A stretch of DNA of 64,000 nucleotides from positions 1-64,000 of the forward strand of contig NZ_BAJR01000003.1 of NCBI RefSeq assembly GCF_000613805.1. Reading direction: 5' to 3'. Each line of letters starts with the position of its first letter. Position 1 is the stretch's first letter. Below the pieces are notes generated by a model. The model was given only the letters and a program-made list of their open reading frames with translations. It had not been told where the DNA came from and made no database searches. Both the position numbers and the translations under genes were made by a program. Positions 6,326 through 15,993 of this stretch are shown piece by piece. Source of the DNA: Phocaeicola paurosaccharolyticus JCM 15092 (lineage in GTDB: Bacteria > Bacteroidota > Bacteroidia > Bacteroidales > Bacteroidaceae).

Positions 6326-8470
6326 TTACAAATTTACTCTTTTCATTTCTTCTATCTCATTTTTATTACTCTTTTCTTCAGCTTTTGTCCCTTTCTTGAA
6401 ACGTAGTGATAATGAGATACCTACCATACGCTCTTTATAGTCTGAACGAGAAGATACCGGTCCGTAGTATAGATTTGCTTTTGCAGTTTCTTTCTTTCCA
6501 TTTAATATATCTTTGGCAAAAAGAGAGATTGTGCCCATTCCATTAAAAATCTTTTTCTGTATACCTAGATTTATCTCATTTTTTGCGTTCATAGTTACCT
6601 GCGCTGCTGCAACCTTACCTCCGTAATTAATATTTACCTCAGCTGACCAAGTCGGTGAAATGGTAAATTGGTTCATAAAACTTATAATAGGGGTAAATCT
6701 GCTGTTTTCTTTCTCTTCATTAACCTCTCTCCACTTGAAATAGTTGTATTGTCCAATGAAAGTAATATTGGAATTCCACCATTTTACAGGTGATAATGAC
6801 ATAATATGAGCCCTAATTCCTGTTTGGGTATAGTTTGCCATATTGTCTGGTATTGCCAAAAGACGTCCGTCATCATCTATCTGATATGTCTTTATGATAG
6901 CATCAGCTGTATGCGAGAAGAAAGCTACTATCTGCCAGTTATTATTGTGTACAAACGATAACTCAATATTATTTGCGTATGATTGCTTCAACTTGGTGTT
7001 TCCAGAATCGGCTGTGAAATCATTAAATCTATATGTAAATGGGTTAAGATCACCATAGTTGGGACGGTTTATACGCCGACTATATGTTAACTGGATGGAG
7101 TTACCGTTTTTAAAGTTATACTGCATTCCTAAATTGGGAAATAGGCTTAGATAAGATGTAGTGAATGATGAGTCTGGTTGTACTGTGTTACCGCTAAGTT
7201 TACCTTTAACATGTGTATCCTCCAATCTTACTCCAAGAGCTAGTTGAAAGCTCTTTATGTTATGCTCACTCTGAAAATAGAGAGCATTAATATTTTCATC
7301 GTATTCAAAACGAGAGCCCAATGAGCCATCATATTTCCATATATTATCGTATGGTCGCATATATCCGGCATTGTTGTTCAGGTTTACAATGGCACTCTTT
7401 ACTCCTGAAGATATTACCCAGTTCTCTTTTATTCTATATTTTAAATCAGCCTTTGCGGAGTATACATTTACTGTTCCGTTCATATTCCCATGCAAGGGAT
7501 CCGACATTTCGTTACTAATGTCTTGTCTTCTACTTGTATCGTAAATATAGTAATCAGCTGAACCACTTATCTCTCTGTCTTCACCATTAAACTTATGATT
7601 AAGATATGTTGTTGCATAGAGATCTTGATTTACATAGTGCAGGAAGCTTGATGTATGATTAATGTAATCACTGCCATCTATTATATCTGTCATCTTTGAC
7701 CTCTCATTCTGGTTGGCATAGTTACCTTTCAAGGATAGTCCCCACATAGTCTTCTCGGTTATGTCATAGTCGAACCCTAGCCTTAAGAAGTGAGAGTTTT
7801 GTACCCTCTTTCTGTACGAAAACTCTTCCATGTCTCCGTTATACCCATTGTATGGTCTGTTAATAACCATATCAATAATATTTATTCCGTGGTAATAAGA
7901 GTAGTTTGAGAAGATGTTTATCTTATCATTTCTGACATTCATTGATGTTCCTATATAGCCACTGTTGTTTTCTCCCGGATTTCCGTTGGCATATATATTA
8001 GCATTATATCCTCTCAATTTTATTTTTCTTGTACGTATATCTATCAAACCAACATTTCCGGCAGCATCATATTTAGATGAAGGCTGACTTACTAGATCCA
8101 CCTTGTCACTGTTGCTTGCAGGCATAGATTTTAGCATGCTTACCAAATCTTTTCCTGATAGATATGTGGGTTTGCCATCTACCAATAATGTTGCTCCTCC
8201 TTTGCCATATAGTGTAATGTCTCCCTCATTACTTATCGCTATCCCAGGTAATGAGGAGAGCATGTCGTAAATTGTACCACTTCTCTGAGTTATTGTGGCA
8301 TCAATCATATAACTCATCTTACCCGGAGATACCTCTACAGCTGGAATCTTTGCTGTCACTACAACTTCATTTAGCATCTCATGTCTAATTATAGTATCCT
8401 GCATGATTTGTGCAGAAGATAACTCACTTATTGCTATTAAGAATGCAATGATTATACAATTTTTTTTCAT
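6326..8470 (-). CDS. Outer-membrane beta-barrel protein, TonB-receptor-like
   Basis: 714 residues with an N-terminal signal peptide ending near SSA-QI. A plug-like domain follows (LNEVVVTAKIP, SGTIYDMLSSLPGI, LLVDGKPTYLSGKDL), then a long beta-barrel rich in aromatic alternating strands. The family is the outer-membrane beta-barrel group related to TonB-dependent receptors. Unlike SusC it lacks a full carboxypeptidase-like N-terminal repeat and has no SusD partner. It lies 39 bases before the kinase gene in the same direction. In Bacteroidetes such barrels often sit next to LytTR two-component pairs. Substrate unknown. Confidence 0.88.
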   Translation of the reverse strand: MKKNCIIIAFLIAISELSSAQIMQDTIIRHEMLNEVVVTAKIPAVEVSPGKMSYMIDATITQRSGTIYDMLSSLPGIAISNEGDITLYGKGGATLLVDGKPTYLSGKDLVSMLKSMPASNSDKVDLVSQPSSKYDAAGNVGLIDIRTRKIKLRGYNANIYANGNPGENNSGYIGTSMNVRNDKINIFSNYSYYHGINIIDMVINRPYNGYNGDMEEFSYRKRVQNSHFLRLGFDYDITEKTMWGLSLKGNYANQNERSKMTDIIDGSDYINHTSSFLHYVNQDLYATTYLNHKFNGEDREISGSADYYIYDTSRRQDISNEMSDPLHGNMNGTVNVYSAKADLKYRIKENWVISSGVKSAIVNLNNNAGYMRPYDNIWKYDGSLGSRFEYDENINALYFQSEHNIKSFQLALGVRLEDTHVKGKLSGNTVQPDSSFTTSYLSLFPNLGMQYNFKNGNSIQLTYSRRINRPNYGDLNPFTYRFNDFTADSGNTKLKQSYANNIELSFVHNNNWQIVAFFSHTADAIIKTYQIDDDGRLLAIPDNMANYTQTGIRAHIMSLSPVKWWNSNITFIGQYNYFKWREVNEEKENSRFTPIISFMNQFTISPTWSAEVNINYGGKVAAAQVTMNAKNEINLGIQKKIFNGMGTISLFAKDILNGKKETAKANLYYGPVSSRSDYKERMVGISLSLRFKKGTKAEEKSNKNEIEEMKRVNL

Positions 8471-8593
8471 TTTTTTATTTCAAAAGTACATCAGTGCTAT
8501 TTCACGGTAAAATTTAAGTGACAAACGTCTGATTTTTAGTGACGATGAGCATTGTATTTGTAGGTTTAATGTGCTAGTACAGATAGAATTTCT

Positions 8594-8601
8594 TATCTTT
8601 G
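8594..8601 (+). promoter_or_regulatory. Candidate -7 box for GH127
   Basis: TATCTTTG, a match to TAnnTTTG, 32 bases before the GH127 ATG at 8634. No TTTG is found at the expected distance; the nearest is at 8557-8560. Confidence 0.4.
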
Positions 8602-8633
8602 TTGAAGTCAAAATATTACTAAGAAAGACATTT

Positions 8634-9845
8634 ATGAATCTATTAAAAACCATTTTGGCAGTTTCTGCTGTAGCATTAATTCCTAATGTTACAGATGCAC
8701 AACTGCCGGTCAAAGCAGAGACTTTTCCTGTAAGTGATGTACGAGTAATCTCAGGGCCTTTCAAACATGCAGAAGATATGGATATACGCTATCTTTTAGG
8801 ACTAGATCCCGATCGCTTACTCGCTCCATATCTCAAAGGGGCAGGTCTGACACCAAAAGCAGAGAACTATACAAATTGGGAGAATACCGGACTTGACGGA
8901 CATATTGGGGGACACTACCTCTCTGCTCTCTCATATATGTATGCCGCAACAGGCAACAAGGAGATTAAGAAGCGTCTTGACTATATGATAAGTGAGATGA
9001 AACGTTGTCAGGACAGTGCCGGTGACGGATACCTCTCAGGGGTTCCCGATGGACGTAAGATGTGGAAAGAGATTGAAGAGGGTAAGATAAATGCTTCAGG
9101 TTTCGGCCTAAATAATCGTTGGGTTCCTCTCTATAATATACATAAAACTTTTGCGGGATTGCGTGATGCTTACCTTCAGACTGGAAATAGTGACGCTAAA
9201 GAGATGTTGGTTAAACTCACAGACTGGATGATGAGGCTTGTTGCCAATCTTAGTGATGAACAGATGCAGGATATGCTTCGCAGTGAACATGGTGGTCTGA
9301 ATGAGGTTTTTGCTGATGTTGCTGACATAACAAAGGATAATAAATATCTTAAACTTGCTCATAAATTCTCACATCAACTGGTTCTTCAACCTTTACTTAA
9401 TAAAGAGGATAAGCTTACCGGCATGCATGCCAATACCCAGATACCTAAAGTGATAGGATATAAGCGAATTGCAGATCTTGAGGGCAATAAAGAGTGGGAT
9501 GGAGCAGCAGAGTTTTTCTGGAAAACTGTAGTTAATAATCGTTCAATTTCTATCGGTGGAAATAGTGAAAGAGAGCATTTCCATCCTGTTAATGATTTTA
9601 GCAGTATGCTTACCAGTGAACAAGGACCTGAGACTTGCAACACATACAATATGTTGCGACTCACAAAGTTGCTCTATCAGACTTCTCTTGATTCTCATTA
9701 TATGGACTATTATGAACGTGCTCTATACAATCATATCCTATCTACTCAGGATCCTGTTCAAGGTGGATTTGTATATTTCACCCCGATGCGTTCAGGACAC
9801 TACAGGTATATTCTCAACCTCAGACAAGTTTCTGGTGCTGTGTAG
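8634..9845 (+). CDS. GH127 beta-L-arabinofuranosidase, N-terminal piece (frameshifted)
   Basis: About 403 residues, starting at the ATG that begins a good signal peptide (MNLLKTILAVSAVALIP, cleavage near TDA-Q). The (alpha/alpha)6 domain is recognisable from GHYLSALSYMYAATG, HKTFAGLRDAYL and SEHGGLNEVFAD. The zinc-ligand pair Glu and Cys is present in GPETCNTYNM. After GHYR the frame runs into LNLRQVSGAV and a stop, because one base is missing near 9804-9807. The rest of the enzyme, including the catalytic cysteines, continues in another frame. The intact enzyme would remove beta-linked L-arabinofuranose from plant glycans in the periplasm. Confidence 0.88.
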   Translation: MNLLKTILAVSAVALIPNVTDAQLPVKAETFPVSDVRVISGPFKHAEDMDIRYLLGLDPDRLLAPYLKGAGLTPKAENYTNWENTGLDGHIGGHYLSALSYMYAATGNKEIKKRLDYMISEMKRCQDSAGDGYLSGVPDGRKMWKEIEEGKINASGFGLNNRWVPLYNIHKTFAGLRDAYLQTGNSDAKEMLVKLTDWMMRLVANLSDEQMQDMLRSEHGGLNEVFADVADITKDNKYLKLAHKFSHQLVLQPLLNKEDKLTGMHANTQIPKVIGYKRIADLEGNKEWDGAAEFFWKTVVNNRSISIGGNSEREHFHPVNDFSSMLTSEQGPETCNTYNMLRLTKLLYQTSLDSHYMDYYERALYNHILSTQDPVQGGFVYFTPMRSGHYRYILNLRQVSGAV

Positions 9846-9853
9846 GTTCCGGT

Positions 9854-10984
9854 ATGGAGAACCATGCAAAATATGGTGAGATGATATATGCTCATAAGGG
9901 TAACCAACTTTATGTAAACCTATTTATTCCTTCAACACTTAATTGGGATAATGTAAATATTGAGCAGAAGACAGATTTCCCAAATGAGGAGGGAACTAAT
10001 ATCATTGTTACTCCAAAGAAGGGGAAGAAGAACTTTGAACTTTTAGTGCGTGTACCAGGGTGGGCTAAGCAAGGTGAATTGATCCTGATGGTTAATGATA
10101 AACCACAAAATGCAACAGTTAAGGATGGATACGTTTCAATACAACGTACATGGGAGAAAGGTGATAAGGTGAAACTATCTTTACCTATGTCTCTGCATGC
10201 CGAGGTGCTGCCGGATAATTCTTCAAACTATTCTCTGCTATATGGTCCTATAGTTTTAGCTTCTCAACTTGGAAAGCAGAATCAGGATGGGCTTTTTGCT
10301 GATGACAGCCGTGGTGGACATATTGCAGCAGGGCCCCGTCTTCCACTTCAGGATATGCCAGTGATAATTGGTGATAAGGATGACATCGTATCTCATATCA
10401 AAAAAGTTGAGGGAAAACCATTGACTTTCACTCTCTCTGGAGTTTATCCAAAGAAGTATGATGGTATGACGCTCGAACCATTCTATAGACTGTATGAATG
10501 CAGATATATGGTGTACTGGCCTGTATGGTCACAACAGGAGCTTAACGCTAAGCAGGGACAGTTGGAAAAAGAGGAGAGTGAAAGGGCAGCTATTGACAAG
10601 ATTACTTCCGATAAGGTGACTTGTGGAGAGCAGCAACCTGAAAGTGATCATTTTATTCAGATGGATAAATCGCAGACTGGTAACGATGACGGTAAACATT
10701 GGCGTGAGGCTGAAGGATGGTTCAGCTATAAGATGAAAAGCAACGGAAAAGATGTTAATAAAGTAAGAGTGCTTTTCAACTCATTCGGCAAACGTAGTGG
10801 TAAGGTTCTTATTGATGGCACAGAGATTGGTACATTCACAACAAGTGGAACTCCGTCTGTTTCATCATGTGAGTTTGAAATACCAGCTTCGATGAAAGGT
10901 AAAGAGGAGATGGTGATAAAGATTGAAAAGAACATTGGCAGAGTGACACCACATATATATGAGGTCAGACTCATCGCTCAATAA
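9854..10984 (+). CDS. GH127 beta-L-arabinofuranosidase, C-terminal piece (frameshifted)
   Basis: 376 residues from a fortuitous ATG. The true continuation begins about 9806 and includes YSQPQTSFWCC, whose Cys codons at 9836-9841 correspond to the GH127 nucleophile/zinc-ligand pair; these lie upstream of this ATG. The piece carries the beta-sandwich domains (ELLVRVPGWAKQGE, YGPIVLASQLG) and a C-terminal domain of the DUF4986 kind (HWREAEGWFSYKM to the end). Joined with the N-terminal piece the protein would be about 780 residues, a normal GH127 size. On its own this piece cannot be catalytic. Confidence 0.85.
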   Translation: MENHAKYGEMIYAHKGNQLYVNLFIPSTLNWDNVNIEQKTDFPNEEGTNIIVTPKKGKKNFELLVRVPGWAKQGELILMVNDKPQNATVKDGYVSIQRTWEKGDKVKLSLPMSLHAEVLPDNSSNYSLLYGPIVLASQLGKQNQDGLFADDSRGGHIAAGPRLPLQDMPVIIGDKDDIVSHIKKVEGKPLTFTLSGVYPKKYDGMTLEPFYRLYECRYMVYWPVWSQQELNAKQGQLEKEESERAAIDKITSDKVTCGEQQPESDHFIQMDKSQTGNDDGKHWREAEGWFSYKMKSNGKDVNKVRVLFNSFGKRSGKVLIDGTEIGTFTTSGTPSVSSCEFEIPASMKGKEEMVIKIEKNIGRVTPHIYEVRLIAQ

Positions 10985-10991
10985 AAATAAA

Positions 10992-11031
10992 TTCGTCTCG
11001 CATGCATCATAAAGATGTAATGCGAGACGAA
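10992..11031. terminator. Bidirectional terminator hairpin
   Basis: TTCGTCTCGCAT (10992-11003) pairs perfectly with 11020-11031. A-rich sequence lies to the left and T-rich sequence to the right. It separates the convergent GH127 and GH43 genes. Confidence 0.75.
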
Positions 11032-11056
11032 CCTTTATATAAAAAACGCTATCTTT

Positions 11057-12451
11057 TTACTTACTGAACTTCCACCAATCGAAGTTGAAAAGTTTACATC
11101 CTTTTCTACCTTTTGGCACGAAGTAAACGTCATGAATACCGGTAACATCTTTAGAGATGTTTGATTTGATATTTTTCCAGTTTTCCCATCCTCCGGTTCC
11201 AGGTATAGTGATATTTGATATCATCTCTCCCTTGATACTGTCGATATGAATTTCAAGTCTTCCTCCACGAAGTGCGCTAGCAATAGCAACTTCAATCTGT
11301 TTTGGAGATTGACTGCCAAAGTCTACGTTTCTAACCTTTATCCAGTCGCCATCGTGAATTTCTGAAATGTAAATACCTGTCTTTTCGTTTGGCTCTGACT
11401 TAACACCTTTAGAGAATGCTATTGTCTCGGCTTCAACACGTCTGTATGGGTTGAATGTAGCAATAGGTGCCACACCTTCGTCGGTAGCTTTTATCTCAGG
11501 GAATGTGCCATCAGCATTGTATTTGAACTGTTCAACGGCAACACTTCTTGCAAATCCACCTCCTTTAGGCAGTTTGCCGGTATGGTAGAAGAAGTATGAA
11601 TTACCTTTGAAATCAATTACACCACTATGATTAGTAAATGAATTGGTATCCTGCAAAGGCATAGCATGACCCATATATTTCCATGGTCCTTCAGGTTTGT
11701 CACTCATTGAGTAGGCTATGTGTTCAGGTATTCCACCTGCTGCATAAATCATATAATATTTACCATTGTGTTTGCTCATCCAAGGTCCTTCAACATAGGT
11801 ATCCTTATATTTCACATCCTTCTTTCTCTCCTTAGGAGATGGTGATCCAAATGATTCTTCAGTCTGTTCAATATGTTTCACATCACCATTGATAGATATC
11901 ATATCCTTGTTTAGCTTGGCAAAATGCAGATCAGGATTTCCCCAACAGATATATGCCTGACCATCGTCATCAATGAATACAGATGGGTCAATATTTGCCC
12001 ACTCTCCATCATCAAAAAGAGGCTTACCAATAGCATCCTTAAATGGCCCTGTAGGTGAATCAGCCACGGCAACACCTATAGCCATACCATTAGATAGCTT
12101 TGAGTGCGCACAGATATAGAAATAAAATTTGCCGTTACGTTCTACGCACTGAGCAGCCCATGCTCTGTCATCAGCCCATGAGAAAGTTTCAAGAGCAACT
12201 GTAGATCCATGGTCGGTCCAGTTTACCATATCTTTTGTAGAGTAGATTCTCCACTCCTGCATCCAGAAGAAGTCTGCATTATCCTCATCGTGACCTGTAT
12301 AGATATAGAGAGTTCCGTCATGAACCATAGGTGCCGGATCAGTTGTATACCATGTCTGTACGATAGGATTTTGAGCAAGCAGTGGTGAGCAGCTCATCGC
12401 TGCCATCAATACTGCTGATTTAATAATAGAAGTATAATTATTGTTTCTCAT
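11057..12451 (-). CDS. GH43 glycosidase with C-terminal CBM6
   Basis: 464 residues with a signal peptide ending near LLA-QNP. The five-bladed propeller (about 30-325) shows the GH43 carboxylates: Asp in YTTDPAPMVHDG (base), Asp in NIDPSVFIDDDG (pKa modulator) and Glu in DTYVEGPW (acid). A CBM6-type beta-sandwich covers roughly 335-464 (RRVEAETIAFSKG, ending FNFDWWKF). This layout is typical of alpha-L-arabinofuranosidases or beta-xylosidases. With GH127 nearby, arabinofuranosidase is the better guess. It lies 20 bases downstream of the second GH43 gene, same strand, so they form an operon. Confidence 0.88.
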   Translation of the reverse strand: MRNNNYTSIIKSAVLMAAMSCSPLLAQNPIVQTWYTTDPAPMVHDGTLYIYTGHDEDNADFFWMQEWRIYSTKDMVNWTDHGSTVALETFSWADDRAWAAQCVERNGKFYFYICAHSKLSNGMAIGVAVADSPTGPFKDAIGKPLFDDGEWANIDPSVFIDDDGQAYICWGNPDLHFAKLNKDMISINGDVKHIEQTEESFGSPSPKERKKDVKYKDTYVEGPWMSKHNGKYYMIYAAGGIPEHIAYSMSDKPEGPWKYMGHAMPLQDTNSFTNHSGVIDFKGNSYFFYHTGKLPKGGGFARSVAVEQFKYNADGTFPEIKATDEGVAPIATFNPYRRVEAETIAFSKGVKSEPNEKTGIYISEIHDGDWIKVRNVDFGSQSPKQIEVAIASALRGGRLEIHIDSIKGEMISNITIPGTGGWENWKNIKSNISKDVTGIHDVYFVPKGRKGCKLFNFDWWKFSK

Positions 12452-12471
12452 AATACTTTTTCACGCATTAT

Positions 12472-14028
12472 TTAGTTCTTATCAGAGATTTTGAAATAGT
12501 CGAAGTCCACATATCCACCGGCAGTTGTTGTGGCGAAGTTGAATAAGCCGAAACGATATCCCATGAAATGAGGCATTGTATATGTCATCTTAAGAACTGT
12601 ACCAACCTTATTCCATTTCTTACCATCTAGGCTATAGTAGAATAGAGCCTCATCCTTTTTATTATTAAAGTCACATGATGCTTTAAGGTATACTTTCTTC
12701 TTGCTAAGTGGTATGCAAACCTCCTCTACAGCATTACCTGTTGATGCGTTGTGCATAACAATGAATTTACCCTCTTGAGTAACCTTTACTCCGACGAATC
12801 CATAATTTTTCTGTAGAAGTGTAAGACCTGCAAAGTCACCCTCTTTCATGTTTTGAACATCAATAACTGTCTCACCACTGCAAACAGGGCCGATAGTTCT
12901 TTGAGTAAGGATGTTTTTAGATTGGGTTATAACTTTGTCAACTCTTCCTGTAGTAAGACGTAGCTGTCCTTTTTTTGCAGTAAGAGACCATAGAGAATTG
13001 TCTGGGTTATGGTTCCATTGCCATACAAGAGGTAGTGTATTTTCACCTTTCTTACGAGAGAAATCATCAGAATTTACAATACCAGGTATAAGTCCCTTGC
13101 TTGCAGGAAGATCAAGTTCCATAGGAACTTTTCCATCTATACCTAGTACAGGCCATCCGTCTTTCCACTCTACAGGAACTAAGTATGGTATTCTACCTAC
13201 TGCGCCATGATCCTGGAATAGGTAAGCAAACCATTTGTTATCTGGAGTGCTGATGAGGCCACCTTGAGCAACACCTTTATCCTGAAGAACCATTTTACCT
13301 TCGTAAGGGCCCATAAGGTTATCTGAACGGTGAACAACAACTGTGCGCATTCCATCTCTTGGCCAACAGATATTGAAGATGTAGTATTTACCATTTATCT
13401 TGAACATCTGTGAACCCTCTGCAGGCAACATTATTTTATCTGTTGCTGGTGAGTGTGCATCTTTTATAAGAATTTTCTCTGTCTCAGGGATTACACCTGA
13501 CAAGTCATCTTTAAGCTGTACTATTCTTAAGTCGCCACCTCCATAAATGAGATATGGCTTGCCATTATCAATGATGAATGTGTGGTCGTGCAAACTTGGT
13601 TTAAACTCAATTCTTTTCCAAGGTTCTTTCTCAATATTCTTTGTAGTAAAGATATATGTCTTACCTGTAGTCTGAGCAAATGTAGTTAGATAGAATGTGT
13701 CGCCATATTTGCGTAAGCAGCTAGCCCATGTACCTTTTCCATAAGTGTTCTTTCCATTCTCCAGGTCAAGAGTCTCGAGAGGCTCAAGAGTGTCGTATGC
13801 ATAGCTTACCAGTTCCCAGTTTACGAGATCCTTAGATTTCATAATAGGCACACCTGGATTCATGTGCATAGTTGTGCTACTCATGTAGTAGGTGTCTCCG
13901 TCACGGAGCATTGACATATCGGGAACATCCGCGAATATAATCGGGTTTTGCGCTTTCTGTTCCTGAGCCTTAGACTGGGCAGTAGAAAGTGTCAAAAGAA
14001 ATAGAAGAGAGAAAATGTGTCTTTTCAT
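12472..14028 (-). CDS. GH43 glycosidase with C-terminal beta-sandwich
   Basis: 518 residues from the ATG at 14028, chosen because it opens a clear signal peptide (MKRHIFSLLFLLTLS); an upstream ATG at 14085 would put 19 polar residues in front of it. The propeller domain begins at NPIIFADVPDMSMLRDGDTY, with Asp residues for general base and modulator and Glu in PAEGSQMFK as likely acid. Residues from about 330 on (SDDFSRKKGE to FDYFKIS) form the beta-sandwich found in GH43 subfamilies 11/12. Such enzymes act as beta-xylosidases or alpha-L-arabinofuranosidases. It is the upstream gene of the GH43 pair and lies downstream of the hybrid regulator. Confidence 0.88.
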   Translation of the reverse strand: MKRHIFSLLFLLTLSTAQSKAQEQKAQNPIIFADVPDMSMLRDGDTYYMSSTTMHMNPGVPIMKSKDLVNWELVSYAYDTLEPLETLDLENGKNTYGKGTWASCLRKYGDTFYLTTFAQTTGKTYIFTTKNIEKEPWKRIEFKPSLHDHTFIIDNGKPYLIYGGGDLRIVQLKDDLSGVIPETEKILIKDAHSPATDKIMLPAEGSQMFKINGKYYIFNICWPRDGMRTVVVHRSDNLMGPYEGKMVLQDKGVAQGGLISTPDNKWFAYLFQDHGAVGRIPYLVPVEWKDGWPVLGIDGKVPMELDLPASKGLIPGIVNSDDFSRKKGENTLPLVWQWNHNPDNSLWSLTAKKGQLRLTTGRVDKVITQSKNILTQRTIGPVCSGETVIDVQNMKEGDFAGLTLLQKNYGFVGVKVTQEGKFIVMHNASTGNAVEEVCIPLSKKKVYLKASCDFNNKKDEALFYYSLDGKKWNKVGTVLKMTYTMPHFMGYRFGLFNFATTTAGGYVDFDYFKISDKN

Positions 14029-14233
14029 AATCCAATATTTGTAGTAATAATTTGTTTCACTACAAAAATAGGACGTAGCTATCAAAGGCCGGAATAGTTC
14101 CGTAACAAAAGTTTATATTTATGTTACATATACTACTTTATCTATTTTATCTCTTTTGAATTTAGACACAAGTTTAGAAAATAGGTATTTTATCAATAAT
14201 ATATGGCTAAAATTCTAATTGTTGATAGAGTAA

Positions 14234-14974
14234 TTATACTCCATTCTCCTTTTGGAATTCAGAAGGGAGTATGCCAAATTCCTCCTTGAAATATTTCCTG
14301 AACTGCTTAGGATCTTTAAATCCTACCATATATGCAATCTCGGATACATTCTGCTGACTCTTTTTAAGGAATTGGGCGGCACGCTTTAGTCTGATTATTC
14401 TTATAAACTCACTTGGAGTCTTTCCTGTGATTGATAGCAGCTTCTTGTATAGTTGAGTACGGCTCATACATAATTCATGACTTAGTTCCTCAACCGAAAG
14501 TTCATCCTGATTGATATTATCCTCAATATACTTTATGGCCTTATTTATCAGTTTCTCATCTAGAGAGGTAATAGTAATTTCACTTGGAGCAATATCAATC
14601 TGTTTGCTGAAGTTTTTGTGCCGGCTCTGTTGTTGATCTAAGAGTCGTCTTATTCTCAAAATCAGTATGTCTAGGTCGAAAGGCTTTGTGATGTAGTCGT
14701 CGGCTCCATTCTCGAATCCGGAAAGTTCCTGCTCCTTGGTAGAACGTGCTGTAAGTAATATAACAGGAATATGTGATGTTCTGATGTCATTTTTTATCAG
14801 TTTACACAGACTGTTACCATCAATTCCAGGCATCATGACGTCACTTATGATGATATTGGGCTGTAAATTTGGAATCATCTCCCATGCTTTATCTCCATCG
14901 GCAGCATCGTAAATTATATAATCCTTTTTCAGGAAGTCATGCATGAAGACGTAAGTCGTCATTATCATCAACAA
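14234..14974 (-). CDS. Hybrid two-component regulator of PUL 1, receiver/AraC piece
   Basis: 246 residues. The receiver domain follows from FMHDFLKKDYIIYD on, with phospho-acceptor Asp in IIISDVMMPG and Lys in YITKPFD. An AraC-type helix-turn-helix covers the last ~100 residues (ELCMSRTQLYKKL, VGFKDPKQFRKYFK). The first nine residues are out of frame; the real start of the receiver (ILIVDDNDDLR) is encoded at the end of the preceding piece. The gap equals a two-base loss, or one-base gain, near 14945-14950. Alone, this fragment would be a response regulator with a damaged first strand. Confidence 0.88.
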   Translation of the reverse strand: MLMIMTTYVFMHDFLKKDYIIYDAADGDKAWEMIPNLQPNIIISDVMMPGIDGNSLCKLIKNDIRTSHIPVILLTARSTKEQELSGFENGADDYITKPFDLDILILRIRRLLDQQQSRHKNFSKQIDIAPSEITITSLDEKLINKAIKYIEDNINQDELSVEELSHELCMSRTQLYKKLLSITGKTPSEFIRIIRLKRAAQFLKKSQQNVSEIAYMVGFKDPKQFRKYFKEEFGILPSEFQKENGV

Positions 14975-15992
14975 TTAATATTTTTTCTTTATTACCTTGC
15001 TTATCTTCAATGATCTCAAATTCATCGTACTGACTTATTTTCTCTTCAGCTTTATTCATCTCTATTTTGTTTCCCTTTCTGTCTCTGATAATAGGAAGGT
15101 CAATAATAAATACAGTTCCATTGCCAATATTGTCAACTATCTCTACTGTCCCTTTATGAAGTATCACAAACTCTTTTACAATATTCAGGCCTATACCACT
15201 GCCATTATACTTTTCATTTTCTTTTTGTTGTACTTGATAAAATGGTTCGAATATACGTTGTTTGTTATCATCACTTATACCAATGCCTGTATCCGAGACT
15301 TTTATTTCTAGCAACTCAATATTGTCCTTCCTCTTCACTTCTAGTGAAATATCTACCCTTCCATTTTCAGGAGTAAACTTAAAAGCATTCGATAACAGGT
15401 TTGTTATTATTTTGCTCATTTTATCTTCGTCAAATAGCATATACAGGCTTTCACAAGAAGAAAAGAAAGTCATATGTATATTTTTCTTCTCTGAATATTC
15501 TGTGAAAAGATTGCATACGGTATGTATAAAGTTTATGATATCACCTTGTGACAAGTTTAGCTTGTTGCACTTCTCTTCATTCTTTCTAAAGTCAAGAAGT
15601 TGGTTTACAAGATTCAATAGTTGCATGGCATTTCTATGTGCTATACTTAACTTATCCTTTATATCACTATCTGAACAGTTCTTTATTACATATTCCAGTG
15701 GTGATAGAATAAGAGTAAGTGGCGTTCTCAAATCATGGCTTATGTTTGTAAAGAAACGTAGTTTCATTTCGTCAACTTCATGTTTTTTCTTAGCATCTTC
15801 CTCTATTCTCATTATCTTGAACTTCTGTCGTTCATTGCGTAATATCTGCTTATATGTTATGAATAGAATAATAATGATGATAATGAAGTAGAAACAATAT
15901 GCAATATTGGTAGCCCAGAAAGGAGGAATTATTACGATTTTAAGTTCAGTAGCTTCTTGGCTGACAAAACCGTCGCTATTAATTGCTTTCAC
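14937..15992 (-). CDS. Hybrid two-component regulator of PUL 1, kinase piece
   Basis: 351 codons beginning at GTG. It starts with the end of the Y_Y_Y domain (KAINSDGFVSQEATELKIVIIPP), then a transmembrane helix (about 28-48), the HisKA domain with the phospho-accepting His in FFTNISHDLRTPLTL, and a full HATPase domain (NLLSNAFKFTPE, DTGIGI, GSGIGLNIVKEF). It ends with the first strand of the receiver, ILIVDDNDDLR, before the frame breaks to LHA and a stop. It is thus the middle third of a broken hybrid regulator. Confidence 0.9.
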   Translation of the reverse strand: MKAINSDGFVSQEATELKIVIIPPFWATNIAYCFYFIIIIIILFITYKQILRNERQKFKIMRIEEDAKKKHEVDEMKLRFFTNISHDLRTPLTLILSPLEYVIKNCSDSDIKDKLSIAHRNAMQLLNLVNQLLDFRKNEEKCNKLNLSQGDIINFIHTVCNLFTEYSEKKNIHMTFFSSCESLYMLFDEDKMSKIITNLLSNAFKFTPENGRVDISLEVKRKDNIELLEIKVSDTGIGISDDNKQRIFEPFYQVQQKENEKYNGSGIGLNIVKEFVILHKGTVEIVDNIGNGTVFIIDLPIIRDRKGNKIEMNKAEEKISQYDEFEIIEDKQGNKEKILIVDDNDDLRLHA

Positions 15993-15993
15993 C

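Noticed and set aside
8480-8764. 94-codon minus-strand frame over the GH127 start
   Set aside because: Overlaps the GH127 signal peptide and promoter; no recognisable domain.
9854-9856. ATG as a real start of a second GH127-type gene
   Set aside because: The frame upstream of this ATG still encodes conserved GH127 sequence (SFWCCVGSG), so it is an internal methionine of a broken gene.
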